NCBI RefSeq assembly: GCF_040610475.1
Contig: NZ_JBEXMJ010000014.1
Coordinates: 1-64,000 of the forward strand
DNA: 64,000 nt
Direction: 5' to 3'
Origin: Actinopolymorpha sp. NPDC004070
GTDB lineage: Bacteria; Actinomycetota; Actinomycetes; Propionibacteriales; Actinopolymorphaceae
The stretch's first letter is position 1; every line of letters starts with the position of its first letter. Position numbers and translations under genes: made by a program. Shown piece by piece: positions 1 through 7,387 of this stretch. The notes under the pieces were generated by a model that saw nothing but the letters and a program-made list of their open reading frames with translations, was not told the origin of the DNA and did not search any database.

Positions 1-2
1 CC

Positions 3-110
3 CACCCCGGCCAACCCATCCTCACCACCCACCCCACCCCCCACCCCCACGACACCATCCCCCCCAACACCACCGTCTGGTACCACCACGACGCGCACGC
101 GGAGAACTGA
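3..110 (+). CDS. 3' end of an unidentified gene (partial)
   Basis: One frame is open from the left edge to a TGA at 108-110 and encodes about 35 residues rich in Pro, His and Thr, ending VWYHHDAHAEN. The DNA is strongly C-rich. The tail looks like a natural protein end rather than a shadow frame, because no gene is seen on the other strand here and the next gene stops at 168. Nothing in the fragment identifies a family. It could equally be an open stretch of non-coding DNA; the missing upstream sequence would decide. Confidence 0.35.
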   Translation, partial: HPGQPILTTHPTPHPHDTIPPNTTVWYHHDAHAEN

Positions 111-167
111 ACCGGCCGGCGCGCAGGTCACACGCGATCGCCCATCGTCGAAGAGATCGCGGACTCC

Positions 168-833
168 TCAGGAGTCGCGCGGGATGACCAGGCCGGACTC
201 GTAGGCGAGGACGACGAGCTGGGCGCGGTCGCGAGCACCCAGCTTGACCATGGCCCGGTTGACGTGGGTCTTCGCGGTCAGCGGGCTGATCACCATCCGG
301 TCGGCGATCTCGTTGTTGGACAGGCCTTTCGCCACCAGGGCGACGGCCTCGCACTCCCGGTTGGTCAGGTCTGTCAGCCGCGGGTTGACACCGGCACCGG
401 GCGGCGGCTGGGCGACGTACCGGCTGATCAGCTTGCGGGTGATCGACGGCGCGAGGAGTGCGTCGCCGCGCGCGGCAACGCGTACGGCGTGCAGGAAGTC
501 CTCGGGCAGGATGTCCTTGACGAGGAACCCCGCAGCTCCGGCACGCAGCGCGTCGAAGACGTACTCGTCCAGGCCGTAGTTGGTGAGGATGACGACGTGC
601 ACCCGCGCCAGGGCCGGGTCCGCCGCGATCCGCCGGGTGGCCTCGATGCCGTCGAGGACCGGCATCGAGACGTCCACGAGCGCCACGTCCGGTACGTGCT
701 GGGCGGCCATCGCCAGGCCCTCGGCGCCGTCGGCGGCCTCGGCCACCACCTCGATGTCGTCCTCGGCGTCGAGCAGCGCGCGGAACCCGCTGCGCACCAG
801 CGGCTGGTCGTCGACGAGCAGCACCCGGATCAC
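168..833 (-). CDS. NarL/LuxR-type response regulator
   Basis: A 221-residue DNA-binding response regulator. The receiver domain (about 1-120) has the acidic pair D8-D9, phosphoacceptor D54 in VALVDVSMP, T84 and K106 in GFLVKD. A LuxR-type helix-turn-helix follows at about 150-215 (LTNRECEAVALVAKGLSNNEIADRM). The GTG start overlaps the stop of the upstream histidine kinase in a GTGA arrangement (830-833), so the two are translationally coupled and are surely cognate. The signal is unknown. A short inverted repeat (GACTCC/GGAGTC, 162-176) surrounds the stop codon. Confidence 0.95.
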   Translation of the reverse strand: MIRVLLVDDQPLVRSGFRALLDAEDDIEVVAEAADGAEGLAMAAQHVPDVALVDVSMPVLDGIEATRRIAADPALARVHVVILTNYGLDEYVFDALRAGAAGFLVKDILPEDFLHAVRVAARGDALLAPSITRKLISRYVAQPPPGAGVNPRLTDLTNRECEAVALVAKGLSNNEIADRMVISPLTAKTHVNRAMVKLGARDRAQLVVLAYESGLVIPRDS

Positions 834-2068
834 GGCGCTGGTTCCGTGGACACGGGGCGTTCGGGGGACGCGGGGAGTTCGGGGGACGCGGGGAGTTCGG
901 CGGACATGGGAAGTTCGGCGGGTACCGGCAGTTCCGCGTGCACGGTGAAGCCGCCCTCGCCGCGCGGCGCCGCCCGCAGCCGACCGCCGAGGGCGGTGAC
1001 GCGTTCGCGCATGCCGAGCAGCCCGACACCGGGCGCCGGCGGGGTGTCCGCCGCGGCCTGCCCGTCGTCGTCGACGCGTACGACCACGGCATCTCGCCGG
1101 TGTTCGATCCGGACCGACGCGGTGGTGGCGGCGGCATGGCGGGCAACGTTGGTCAGCGACTCCTGGACGATCCGGTAGGCGGTGCGGTCCACAGCCGCCG
1201 GCACGCCACGGCGTACTCCCGCGATCGTCAGCTGCGCGTCCAGCCCCGCCGCCCGGGCTCGCCGCACCAGGTCCGGAACCTGGTCGAGCCCGTTCGGCGG
1301 GCTCAACTCGTCGTCGCGCAGCGCTTCGAGAGTCGCCCGTAGTTCCCGCGCCGCTTCCCGGCTGGCCTCGCGGATCGCGACCAGGGCCTCCGGCACCGGT
1401 TCACCTCGCTTGCCGGCCAGGTGAACTGCGGCCTCGGCCTGCACCTTGATGACGGAGATCTGGTGAGTCAGGGAGTCGTGGAGTTCCCGCGCGATGTGCA
1501 GCCGCTCCTCGTCGGCACGGCGGCGCGCCGTCTCCTCCCGGGTGCGTTCGGCCTCGTCCGCCCGGCGTTCGGCCTGCCGCAGGGCCTCACCGGCCGCCCC
1601 GGCGGCGATCAGCCAGGCGATCTGGAGGACGTCCCGGGCCTGGGTGAACGCCTTGCTCACCGAGGCGTCCTGGGGTGAGACCACGATGGCGAACGGGAGT
1701 ACGGCGAGCATGATCACCGAGGCTGCCACGGTGACGAGGTGGTGGCCCGCCCGCACCGCGGCGTACACCGCGAAGAGGTACGCCACCACGGGCACGTCGA
1801 AGCCGACGACCTGGTAGCCCAGCGCGCACAGGCCGGTGACCATCAAGACGGCGACTGGCGACCGGCGGCGCGCGACGAGCGCCAGCCCACCGGCCGCCAG
1901 CAACGCGTAGCCCAGCGGGTCGAGACTCGTCGCGGACCGCGTCTCGGACAGCCCGGCGGCGACCAGGGCGCCGGCCACGCCCACGGCGATCACGACGTCC
2001 CTGACCACGGGGTTCCGGGTTCGTCCGGGTGCACTGGTCACCTGCGCACCATAACCGCGGGCCCGCAC
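830..2068 (-). CDS. NarL-family sensor histidine kinase
   Basis: A membrane histidine kinase partnered with the response regulator downstream. The N-terminal part carries four to five hydrophobic segments, followed by a coiled coil and a HisKA_3 dimerisation helix (ARELHDSLTHQISVI; phospho-His at about residue 197). The HATPase domain shows the N-box QESLTNVARH and the G-box VGLLGMRERV. The sensor has no recognisable extracytoplasmic domain, as in DesK-like kinases. The start was set at GTG 2068 because GGGGGAG lies 6 nt upstream; an in-frame TTG at 2098 lacks such a site. The last 30 or so residues are a repetitive ELPASP tail from an 18-bp tandem repeat. Confidence 0.93.
   Translation of the reverse strand: MRARGYGAQVTSAPGRTRNPVVRDVVIAVGVAGALVAAGLSETRSATSLDPLGYALLAAGGLALVARRRSPVAVLMVTGLCALGYQVVGFDVPVVAYLFAVYAAVRAGHHLVTVAASVIMLAVLPFAIVVSPQDASVSKAFTQARDVLQIAWLIAAGAAGEALRQAERRADEAERTREETARRRADEERLHIARELHDSLTHQISVIKVQAEAAVHLAGKRGEPVPEALVAIREASREAARELRATLEALRDDELSPPNGLDQVPDLVRRARAAGLDAQLTIAGVRRGVPAAVDRTAYRIVQESLTNVARHAAATTASVRIEHRRDAVVVRVDDDGQAAADTPPAPGVGLLGMRERVTALGGRLRAAPRGEGGFTVHAELPVPAELPMSAELPASPELPASPERPVSTEPAP
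859..930. repeat. 18-bp tandem repeat, 4 units, in the kinase 3' end
   Basis: Four consecutive 18-bp units begin at 859, 877, 895 and 913. The first two are identical (GTTCGGGGGACGCGGGGA) and the last two have diverged. Because 18 is a multiple of three the array stays in frame and adds a hexapeptide repeat (ELPASP, ELPMSA) to the C-terminus of the histidine kinase, beyond the conserved ATPase domain. Confidence 0.9.
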
Positions 2069-2098
2069 GCGTGGCTCCCCCTTGGGAACCAGGATCAA

Positions 2099-2116
2099 CT
2101 ACCGCGACCGCGGTAG
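2099..2116. promoter_or_regulatory. Perfect inverted repeat upstream of the histidine kinase
   Basis: CTACCGCG-AC-CGCGGTAG is a perfect 8-bp inverted repeat with a 2-bp centre. It lies 31 bp upstream of the chosen kinase start and between two divergent genes (kinase, minus; DUF6223-like gene, plus). The size and symmetry fit a dimeric repressor or response-regulator site. No protein can be assigned; autoregulation by the adjacent two-component system is a guess. Confidence 0.5.
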
Positions 2117-2276
2117 CCGGGCGGTTCGTACGGCATCCGCGGCAGCCGGCTACGGCACCGGCAGCAGCCCGAACTGTCGTCGTCCGTACGACGACCGGGA
2201 GCGACCGGCGCGACATGCTCGAGGCGTCCGGTCGTGGACCCACGACGTCGGTCCGCACACGTGAGAAGGAGCCCTG

Positions 2277-2663
2277 ATGTTCGCCCCACACCTGCTTGCC
2301 GGGTACGTCCTGGCCCAGCCGGCCTCACCCGGCGCGTACACCCTGACCGCCGGCCGTTCCTGGGCCATGGTCGCCATGCTGTTGGGAGTTGCCGGTGCGG
2401 CCACCGGCGGGCTGGCGCTGGCCAACCGGGCCGGCACGGTCACCCGCAGGAGACGGGCCGTCGCGGCCCTGGTCGCGGGCTCGGCCGGCACGGTCGTCGG
2501 CGGACTGGTCGTCGCGGCCGCCGACGGCGGTCCCGGCACCGGTTACGGGATCGTCGGCGGGGTGATGGCCCTGCCGGTCGGGTTGGCCGCCATCGTGCTC
2601 GGCGGGCTGGCGCTGGCCCGGGTCCGCCGCACGGTCTCGACGACCGCGGGGATGCCCGGCTGA
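2277..2663 (+). CDS. Small membrane protein, DUF6223-like
   Basis: A 128-residue protein with a short N-terminal segment and three hydrophobic helices separated by a basic loop (TVTRRRR). The central ADGGPGTGYGIVGG and the following ALARVRR stretch match, from memory, the actinobacterial DUF6223 family of unknown function. The start follows AAGGAG by 6 nt. It is transcribed away from the two-component genes and towards the HxlR gene, with a short convergent gap of about 10 bp. Function is unknown. Confidence 0.75.
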   Translation: MFAPHLLAGYVLAQPASPGAYTLTAGRSWAMVAMLLGVAGAATGGLALANRAGTVTRRRRAVAALVAGSAGTVVGGLVVAAADGGPGTGYGIVGGVMALPVGLAAIVLGGLALARVRRTVSTTAGMPG

Positions 2664-2673
2664 CGGACCGGCC

Positions 2674-3198
2674 CTACGCCGGGAGGAGGGGTTCGAGCAG
2701 CCGGTGCGGCTCGGCCATCGCGCGGTTGACGGCGTCGTCGCGGACCGGTCCGGCGCCCGGACCGAGACGGCTCTCCACCTCGCGGGCGGGAACGACATAG
2801 CCGCAGGCCGGGCACGCACCGGTGAGGTCGAGCCGCCGGCCGCACCCCGCGTGCCAGAACACCCGGCGCGGCTTTCCGGTGGTCCGGTGGCGTTCGCCCC
2901 AGCGGGACAGCGCGTACAGCGCGGGCCACAGCTCCTCGCCCACCTCGGTGAGGACGTACTCGTCGCGCGGGGGCGACTCCTGGTAACGCTGCCGGGCCAG
3001 GACGCCCGCGTCGACCAGGGCCTGCAGGCGCTCGGTGAGCACGGCGCGCGGGATGCCGAGGTGGTCGACGAAGTCGCTGAACCGGCGTACGCCGTAGAAC
3101 GCGTCCCGCAGCACCAGCATCGTCCAGCGCTCGCCGACGAGCTCGAGCGCGCGGGCCAGCGAGCAGTCCTGTCCCTGGTAGTCCTTGCCGAGCGCCAT
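2674..3198 (-). CDS. HxlR-family transcriptional regulator
   Basis: A winged-helix regulator of the HxlR type: CSLARALELVGERWTMLVLRDAF near the N-terminus, then RFSDFVDHLGIPRAVLTERLQALV as the recognition region. A C-terminal extension has a possible metal knot (HAGCG...CPACG). I placed the start at ATG 3198 (174 residues, GGAG upstream) rather than the in-frame ATG at 3228, because 3228 falls inside a copy of the probable operator. It is divergent from the MFS exporter and most likely represses both itself and the exporter, as HxlR regulators often do. Confidence 0.92.
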   Translation of the reverse strand: MALGKDYQGQDCSLARALELVGERWTMLVLRDAFYGVRRFSDFVDHLGIPRAVLTERLQALVDAGVLARQRYQESPPRDEYVLTEVGEELWPALYALSRWGERHRTTGKPRRVFWHAGCGRRLDLTGACPACGYVVPAREVESRLGPGAGPVRDDAVNRAMAEPHRLLEPLLPA

Positions 3199-3222
3199 GC
3201 CGTCGATCGTACTCCCAAATGA

Positions 3223-3285
3223 GTTCATTCACCGAACCGACACCTGCTACGGTGGGCAGCCTGACGTCAGTTCGTTCACCGAACT
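3223..3285. promoter_or_regulatory. Twin HxlR operator and MFS promoter region
   Basis: A 15-bp element, GTTCRTTCACCGAAC, occurs twice at 3223-3237 and 3270-3284, 47 bp apart. The second copy sits in AGTTCG-TTCAC-CGAACT, a perfect 6-bp inverted repeat. A loose promoter (TTCATT 3225-3230, 17-bp spacer, TACGGT 3248-3253) would place the first copy on the -35 box and the second just after the transcription start of the MFS gene. The geometry fits repression by the divergent HxlR protein; the assignment is inferred from position. Confidence 0.65.
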
Positions 3286-3306
3286 CACTACTCGGGAGCA
3301 GCCGCC

Positions 3307-4836
3307 ATGCCGCACGTGCCGAACATGCCGGACAGATCGGACCTGCTGAGGGCGCCGGCAGCCACCGCGCCGAACCCACCAGCGGACGCTGCGCACGCAC
3401 CGCCGGAACGCCCGGCCCTCACCCTGCTGGCCGCGTGCGTCTCGACGCTGCTGGTGCTGATGAACTACGTCCAGCCGATGACCGTGCTCCCGCAGATCGC
3501 CGCCGACCTGCACGCGGACACCACCGGGCAGACCTGGATCCTCAACGGCATCGCGCTCGGCCTGGCCTCCCTGCTCCTGGTCGCGGGCAGCCTGGCCGAC
3601 AACCACGGCCGCCGGCGGCTGTTCCTGGTGGGCACGGCGGTGTCGGTGGCGGGAAGCGTCGTGGCCGCGACCGCGGGTACGACACTCGTCCTGGTGCTCG
3701 CCCGGGTGGTGCAGGGCGGGGCCGGCGCGGCGATCCTGGTCGCCACGCTGGGCATCATCGGCCACGAGTTTCCCGCCGGGCACCACCGGGTGCGCGCGAC
3801 CGGACTGTGGGGCGCGAGCCTCGGCGCCGGCATCGCGCTCGGCCCGCTCGCCGCGGCCGGCCTGGCCGCGGCGTCCTCCTGGCGCGCGTTCTTCTGGGCG
3901 TACGCCCTCGCCGCGGCAGTCCTCGGCGTGCTCGGTGCGCTCGCGCTGCGGGAGTCCCGCGCCGCCGTCCGGCGCCGACCCGACGTGGCCGGCGTGGTGA
4001 CGCTCGGCGCGGGCGTGGCCGTCCTGCTCGCCGCGGTCACGGCCGGGCGGCAGGGCTTCGGCCGGCCGCTGGTGCTGGTGCTGCTCGCGCTGGCCGTGCT
4101 GCTGCTCGGCGCGTTCGTGGCGGTCGAGGCCCGGACCCCGGAGCCCATGCTCGACCTCGGCCTGTTCACCCGGCCGGCGTTCCTGCTGTCGGTAGGCGGC
4201 GCCATGATCACCGGCTTCGGCGTGATCGGGGTGATGAGCTACCTCCCGACCGCCTGGGAACACACCCTCGGCTGGACTCCGCTGGCCACCGCCTGCTGGT
4301 TCGCGCTGTGGTCGGGTACGTCGTTCGTCGCGGCCACCCAGGCCCGCCGGGTGGGACTGGGCGCGGACCACCAGCTGGCCCTGGGCTTCGCCCTCGCCGG
4401 TGCGGGCAGCCTTCTCCTGCTCGGCTCGGCCGGCACCTGGTCACCGACGCGGCACGTCGCCGGGCTGGTCGTCGCCGGGGTGGGCAGCGGCCTGCTGAAC
4501 TCCGCCCTGGCCCGGTTGGCCATCGAGTCGGTGCCGGCCGGGCGGGCCAGCATGGGCACCGGCGCGAACAACACCGCTCGCTACATCGGCTCCTCGCTCG
4601 GGGTCGCCGCCACGGTCGCCGTGGTGACCACCGCCGGGGGCGCCCGCGGCACCGGGTCCCCGATCGGGACCGGCATCGCCCACGGGGTCGACGTGGCCCT
4701 GGTCGCGGGCGCCGCGCTGCTTCTCGTCACCACGGCGGCGCTGGTCCTCGCCCTGTCGGCGGGCAGTGAGAGGATCACCGGGCTGAGAACGCTCCGGGCG
4801 GCTCCCCGGGGATCGGGCGGTGATCCCGGGAGCTGA
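3307..4836 (+). CDS. MFS drug-type exporter (DHA2, 14 TM)
   Basis: A 509-residue proton-coupled efflux pump of the EmrB/QacA type with about 14 membrane helices. Motif A is seen at about 94-106 (GSLADNHGRRRLF) and an antiporter motif C at about 169-184 (GASLGAGIALGP). The first 40 residues are a Pro/Ala-rich cytoplasmic extension. GGGAG lies 8 nt before the ATG. The divergent HxlR gene and the paired operator upstream suggest that the exporter is induced by a small lipophilic or electrophilic compound; which one is not visible. Confidence 0.93.
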   Translation: MPHVPNMPDRSDLLRAPAATAPNPPADAAHAPPERPALTLLAACVSTLLVLMNYVQPMTVLPQIAADLHADTTGQTWILNGIALGLASLLLVAGSLADNHGRRRLFLVGTAVSVAGSVVAATAGTTLVLVLARVVQGGAGAAILVATLGIIGHEFPAGHHRVRATGLWGASLGAGIALGPLAAAGLAAASSWRAFFWAYALAAAVLGVLGALALRESRAAVRRRPDVAGVVTLGAGVAVLLAAVTAGRQGFGRPLVLVLLALAVLLLGAFVAVEARTPEPMLDLGLFTRPAFLLSVGGAMITGFGVIGVMSYLPTAWEHTLGWTPLATACWFALWSGTSFVAATQARRVGLGADHQLALGFALAGAGSLLLLGSAGTWSPTRHVAGLVVAGVGSGLLNSALARLAIESVPAGRASMGTGANNTARYIGSSLGVAATVAVVTTAGGARGTGSPIGTGIAHGVDVALVAGAALLLVTTAALVLALSAGSERITGLRTLRAAPRGSGGDPGS

Positions 4837-4878
4837 CGGGCAGTCGATCGTGGCCGAAGGCCGGAAGGGAAGGCGGGC

Positions 4879-5574
4879 GTGCTCGAGGAGGACGCGACGA
4901 GGCCGGAGGGCGACTGGCTGGCCCGCCAGGTCGGCGAGCGCGCCGCGTTCGTGCTGACGACCTACACCGTCCCCTGCCTGCACTTCGCGCACGCCGAGGC
5001 GGCCCGGCTGTACGACTCCACCGACTACCTCAACGCCACCGCCTACGGCCAGCTTCGCTACCACATCCTGTGCGAGGTGCTCGGCCGAGTGATCGAGCAA
5101 CGCCTGCCGGCGGCCGACGTGCACCGGCCCAGCGACCGGATCGGCACCGCTTTCACGGTCGAGTTCGGCGGCCGGGTGGTCTACCCCTACAAGTACTCCG
5201 AGGGCGGAGCCGACCCCTACGCCGGTTTCCGGCTGGCCGACGACGACGCCCTCAAGGGCCGGTTGACTCCGGGCGACGTGCCCCGGCAGGGCATTCTGGC
5301 CGGCATGCCGGAGCTTCCGCCGGGCGAGCTTCTCGTGCTCGCCTGGGCCGGCAACCACCACGAGGGGCTCACCCGCGCGGTCCTCGGCGTCCCGATCCTG
5401 CACGCCGGCCGGCTGCGCTGGGCCCACGGCCAGGTGCTCGAACTCGACCTGCGCATCGGGCAGGACCACGCCGGACGCGACGACCAGGGGCGCCCCACCC
5501 TGGACCTGGACCGGATCGACGCCGAGCTGGGCATCGACTTCGACGCGATGTTTCCGCGCTACCGACGGGGCTGA
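4879..5574 (+). CDS. Conserved-looking protein of unknown function
   Basis: A 231-residue soluble protein starting at GTG 4879 with a strong purine-rich site (GGAAGGGAAGG) just upstream. No family was recognised. It has no signal peptide or membrane helix, and contains aromatic- and His-rich segments (TTYTVPCLHFAHAEAARLYDS; LAWAGNHHEGLTRAV). The internal VYPYKYSEGGADPYAGF stretch looks conserved. It follows the MFS exporter by 42 bp on the same strand, so it may be co-transcribed with it. Codon use is typical of the window, so it is very likely a real gene. Confidence 0.7.
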   Translation: MLEEDATRPEGDWLARQVGERAAFVLTTYTVPCLHFAHAEAARLYDSTDYLNATAYGQLRYHILCEVLGRVIEQRLPAADVHRPSDRIGTAFTVEFGGRVVYPYKYSEGGADPYAGFRLADDDALKGRLTPGDVPRQGILAGMPELPPGELLVLAWAGNHHEGLTRAVLGVPILHAGRLRWAHGQVLELDLRIGQDHAGRDDQGRPTLDLDRIDAELGIDFDAMFPRYRRG

Positions 5575-5936
5575 CCACAACCACCCGGCGCCAATGTCAC
5601 CGGTCAGTTCGTCGGCCGCGACGCATTGCCGGCCACAATTGTCGGCCGAGATCACAACTGTTTTGGCCGGTCACAACTGTTTGGCCGGTCACAACTGTTT
5701 GGCCGGTCACACAACGCACCGTGTAGATAACGTTCCGAGGCCGGAAATAGCGCGCATTACCGTTTTCGAGCAATGGCGATTCCCCTGTCTATTTCGTTCC
5801 GGCCGGGATTCTCGATATTGCCGATTCACCCGCTCCCGCTCGCTTCCGCCAACCGCGACCGGGTATCCGCTAGCCCGTCGGCGAACGCGGGATATCGGCC
5901 CGCCGTGCCACACAAGTCTGCGGGGGTAAAAGCGCC
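5575..5936. other. Gene-free 362-bp spacer with tandem repeats
   Basis: No gene was found between the unknown protein and the TPR gene. The left part holds an 18-bp tandem repeat (see separate entry). From about 5716 the DNA is clearly richer in A and T than its surroundings (TAGATAACG, GAAATAGCG, TCTCGATATTGCC), which fits a promoter and leader for the TPR gene. No convincing -35/-10 pair or start-proximal Shine-Dalgarno site stands out; GGGGG lies about 10 nt before the ATG. Confidence 0.7.
5643..5715. repeat. 18-bp tandem repeat in the spacer
   Basis: Two perfect copies of GGCCGGTCACAACTGTTT lie at 5665-5682 and 5683-5700. A partial copy follows (GGCCGGTCAC, 5701-5710) and a degenerate copy precedes (CGGCCGAGATCACAACTGTTTT, from 5643, with one extra T). 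A related GGCCACAATTGTCGGCC lies just before. Each unit contains CACAACTGT, so the array offers evenly spaced sites for a protein. It begins about 70 bp after the stop of the upstream gene. Confidence 0.9.
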
Positions 5937-7322
5937 ATGCGAACAAGGCTGCTCATCGTGGTGGGCACATTCATGACCGCACTCGCGATGACGCTCGGAA
6001 TGGTGCTCTATTTCGGCCGGGACAATTACACCCCGCCGCCCAGTCCCCCGCGCGCGCTCGACCACGGACCGATCGTCCTGGCCCCGCCCAACGCCAGCAT
6101 CGGCCAGCTCCAGGACCACCTGCGCAAGCAGCCCCGGGACTACGAGGGCTGGGCACGGCTCGGGGTGTCCTTGATCGAGCGGGGGCACGACACCGTTGAC
6201 CACACGCTCTACACCCAAGCCGACCGCGCGCTGGCGAACTCGCTGCGGATCGAGCCCGACTACAACGACGTCGCCCTCCGGGGGCGGGCACGACTCGCTT
6301 ATCTGCGCAACGACTTCACCGGCGCGCTCGACTGGACCGACCGGGCCCTGTCGGTCAACGCCCGCGACGAGAGCAGCAACCTGTTGCGGATCGACTCCCT
6401 GATCAGCCTCGGCCACTACGACGAGGCGCTGCTCGCGGCGAAGGAGCTGCACGCCATGGACCCGTCGGCGGGCTCGGTGATCCGCCTCGCCCGGCTGTCC
6501 GAACTCGACGGGGACGCGGCCCGGGCGAAGGTGCTGCTCGCCCACGCCGGCGAGCTCGCCACCGCCAAGGCCGACAAGCTTCAGGTCTTCACCGCCCAGG
6601 GCGACCTCGCCCTCCGGCAGGGCGACTTCACCGCCGCCACGGCCGCCTACCGCGAGGCCCGCCGGACCGACCCCGCGTACCCGCCCGCGGTGGCCGGTAC
6701 GGCACAGACGCTGTACGCCCAGGGCAAGCTCGCGACCGCGATCCGGTGGTACCGCGACCTCGCCCAGCGGGTTCCCGAGCCGGAGTACGTCGCCGAGCTC
6801 GGCGACCTCTACACCGCCGCCGGCAAGAACGTCAGCGCCGCCAGCCAGTACGACGTGGTGAGCACGTGGCAGGCCATCGCCGCCGAAAACGGCGTCCGGG
6901 TGACCATGGACCTGGCCAACTTCGCCGCCGACCACGGCAAGCACTCGCTCGCGCTGCGGCTGGCGAAGGCGGAGTGGAAGAAGCGGCAGAGCATCGAGGT
7001 GGCCGACGCGGTGGCCTGGGCGCTGCACGTGTCGGGCAAGGACAAGGAGGCGCTGCCGTACGCCAACCGCGCCGCCCGCACCGGCTACAAGGACGCGACG
7101 CTCCTCTACCACCGCGGCATGATCGAGCGGGGAGTCGGCAACACCGCCCGCGCCCGCGCGCTGCTGACCCAGGCGCTGAGGCTGAACCCGCGCTTCTCGC
7201 CGGTCCAGGCGCCGCTGGCCCGCGAGGCCCTGGCGGAGCTGAAGAAGTCGACCAGCACGGCGAAGCCCACGAAAGCCACGAAACCGACGAAAGCTATGAA
7301 GCCCACGAAGCCGAGCGCCTGA
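5937..7322 (+). CDS. Membrane-anchored TPR protein
   Basis: A 461-residue protein with an N-terminal membrane anchor (RLLIVVGTFMTALAMTLGMVLYF, about 5-27) and a short Pro-rich linker. An array of tetratricopeptide-like helical hairpins then covers about 55-440, with typical repeats such as AIRWYRDLAQRVPEPEYVAELGDLYTAAG. The C-terminus is a Lys/Thr/Pro repeat tail (KPTKATKPTKAMKPTK). TPR arrays serve as protein-binding scaffolds; the partner is unknown. Nothing in the neighbourhood forms an obvious complex with it. Its end converges on the phosphotransferase gene across a palindrome. Confidence 0.85.
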   Translation: MRTRLLIVVGTFMTALAMTLGMVLYFGRDNYTPPPSPPRALDHGPIVLAPPNASIGQLQDHLRKQPRDYEGWARLGVSLIERGHDTVDHTLYTQADRALANSLRIEPDYNDVALRGRARLAYLRNDFTGALDWTDRALSVNARDESSNLLRIDSLISLGHYDEALLAAKELHAMDPSAGSVIRLARLSELDGDAARAKVLLAHAGELATAKADKLQVFTAQGDLALRQGDFTAATAAYREARRTDPAYPPAVAGTAQTLYAQGKLATAIRWYRDLAQRVPEPEYVAELGDLYTAAGKNVSAASQYDVVSTWQAIAAENGVRVTMDLANFAADHGKHSLALRLAKAEWKKRQSIEVADAVAWALHVSGKDKEALPYANRAARTGYKDATLLYHRGMIERGVGNTARARALLTQALRLNPRFSPVQAPLAREALAELKKSTSTAKPTKATKPTKAMKPTKPSA

Positions 7323-7336
7323 CGGGCGCCTGACGG

Positions 7337-7364
7337 GCGGGATTCTTCCGCGGAAGAATCCCGC
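7337..7364. terminator. 28-bp perfect palindrome between convergent genes
   Basis: GCGGGATTCTTCCG is followed immediately by its exact reverse complement (7351-7364). As RNA this gives a 12-bp hairpin with a 4-nt loop on either strand. It lies 15 bp after the TPR stop and 24 bp after the phosphotransferase stop, so it most likely terminates both genes. There is no U-run, which is common in GC-rich actinobacteria. Confidence 0.7.
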
Positions 7365-7387
7365 GGCGCGAACCAGCGACCGGGAGC

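Noticed and set aside
22..1146. A 374-codon minus-strand frame with a Pro-Asn repeat start
   Set aside because: It is a shadow of the response regulator and kinase genes; both of those have clear motifs in another frame.
3199..3228. HxlR start at ATG 3228
   Set aside because: The codon is inside an operator copy, and the next ATG at 3198 has a GGAG site and fits the family length.
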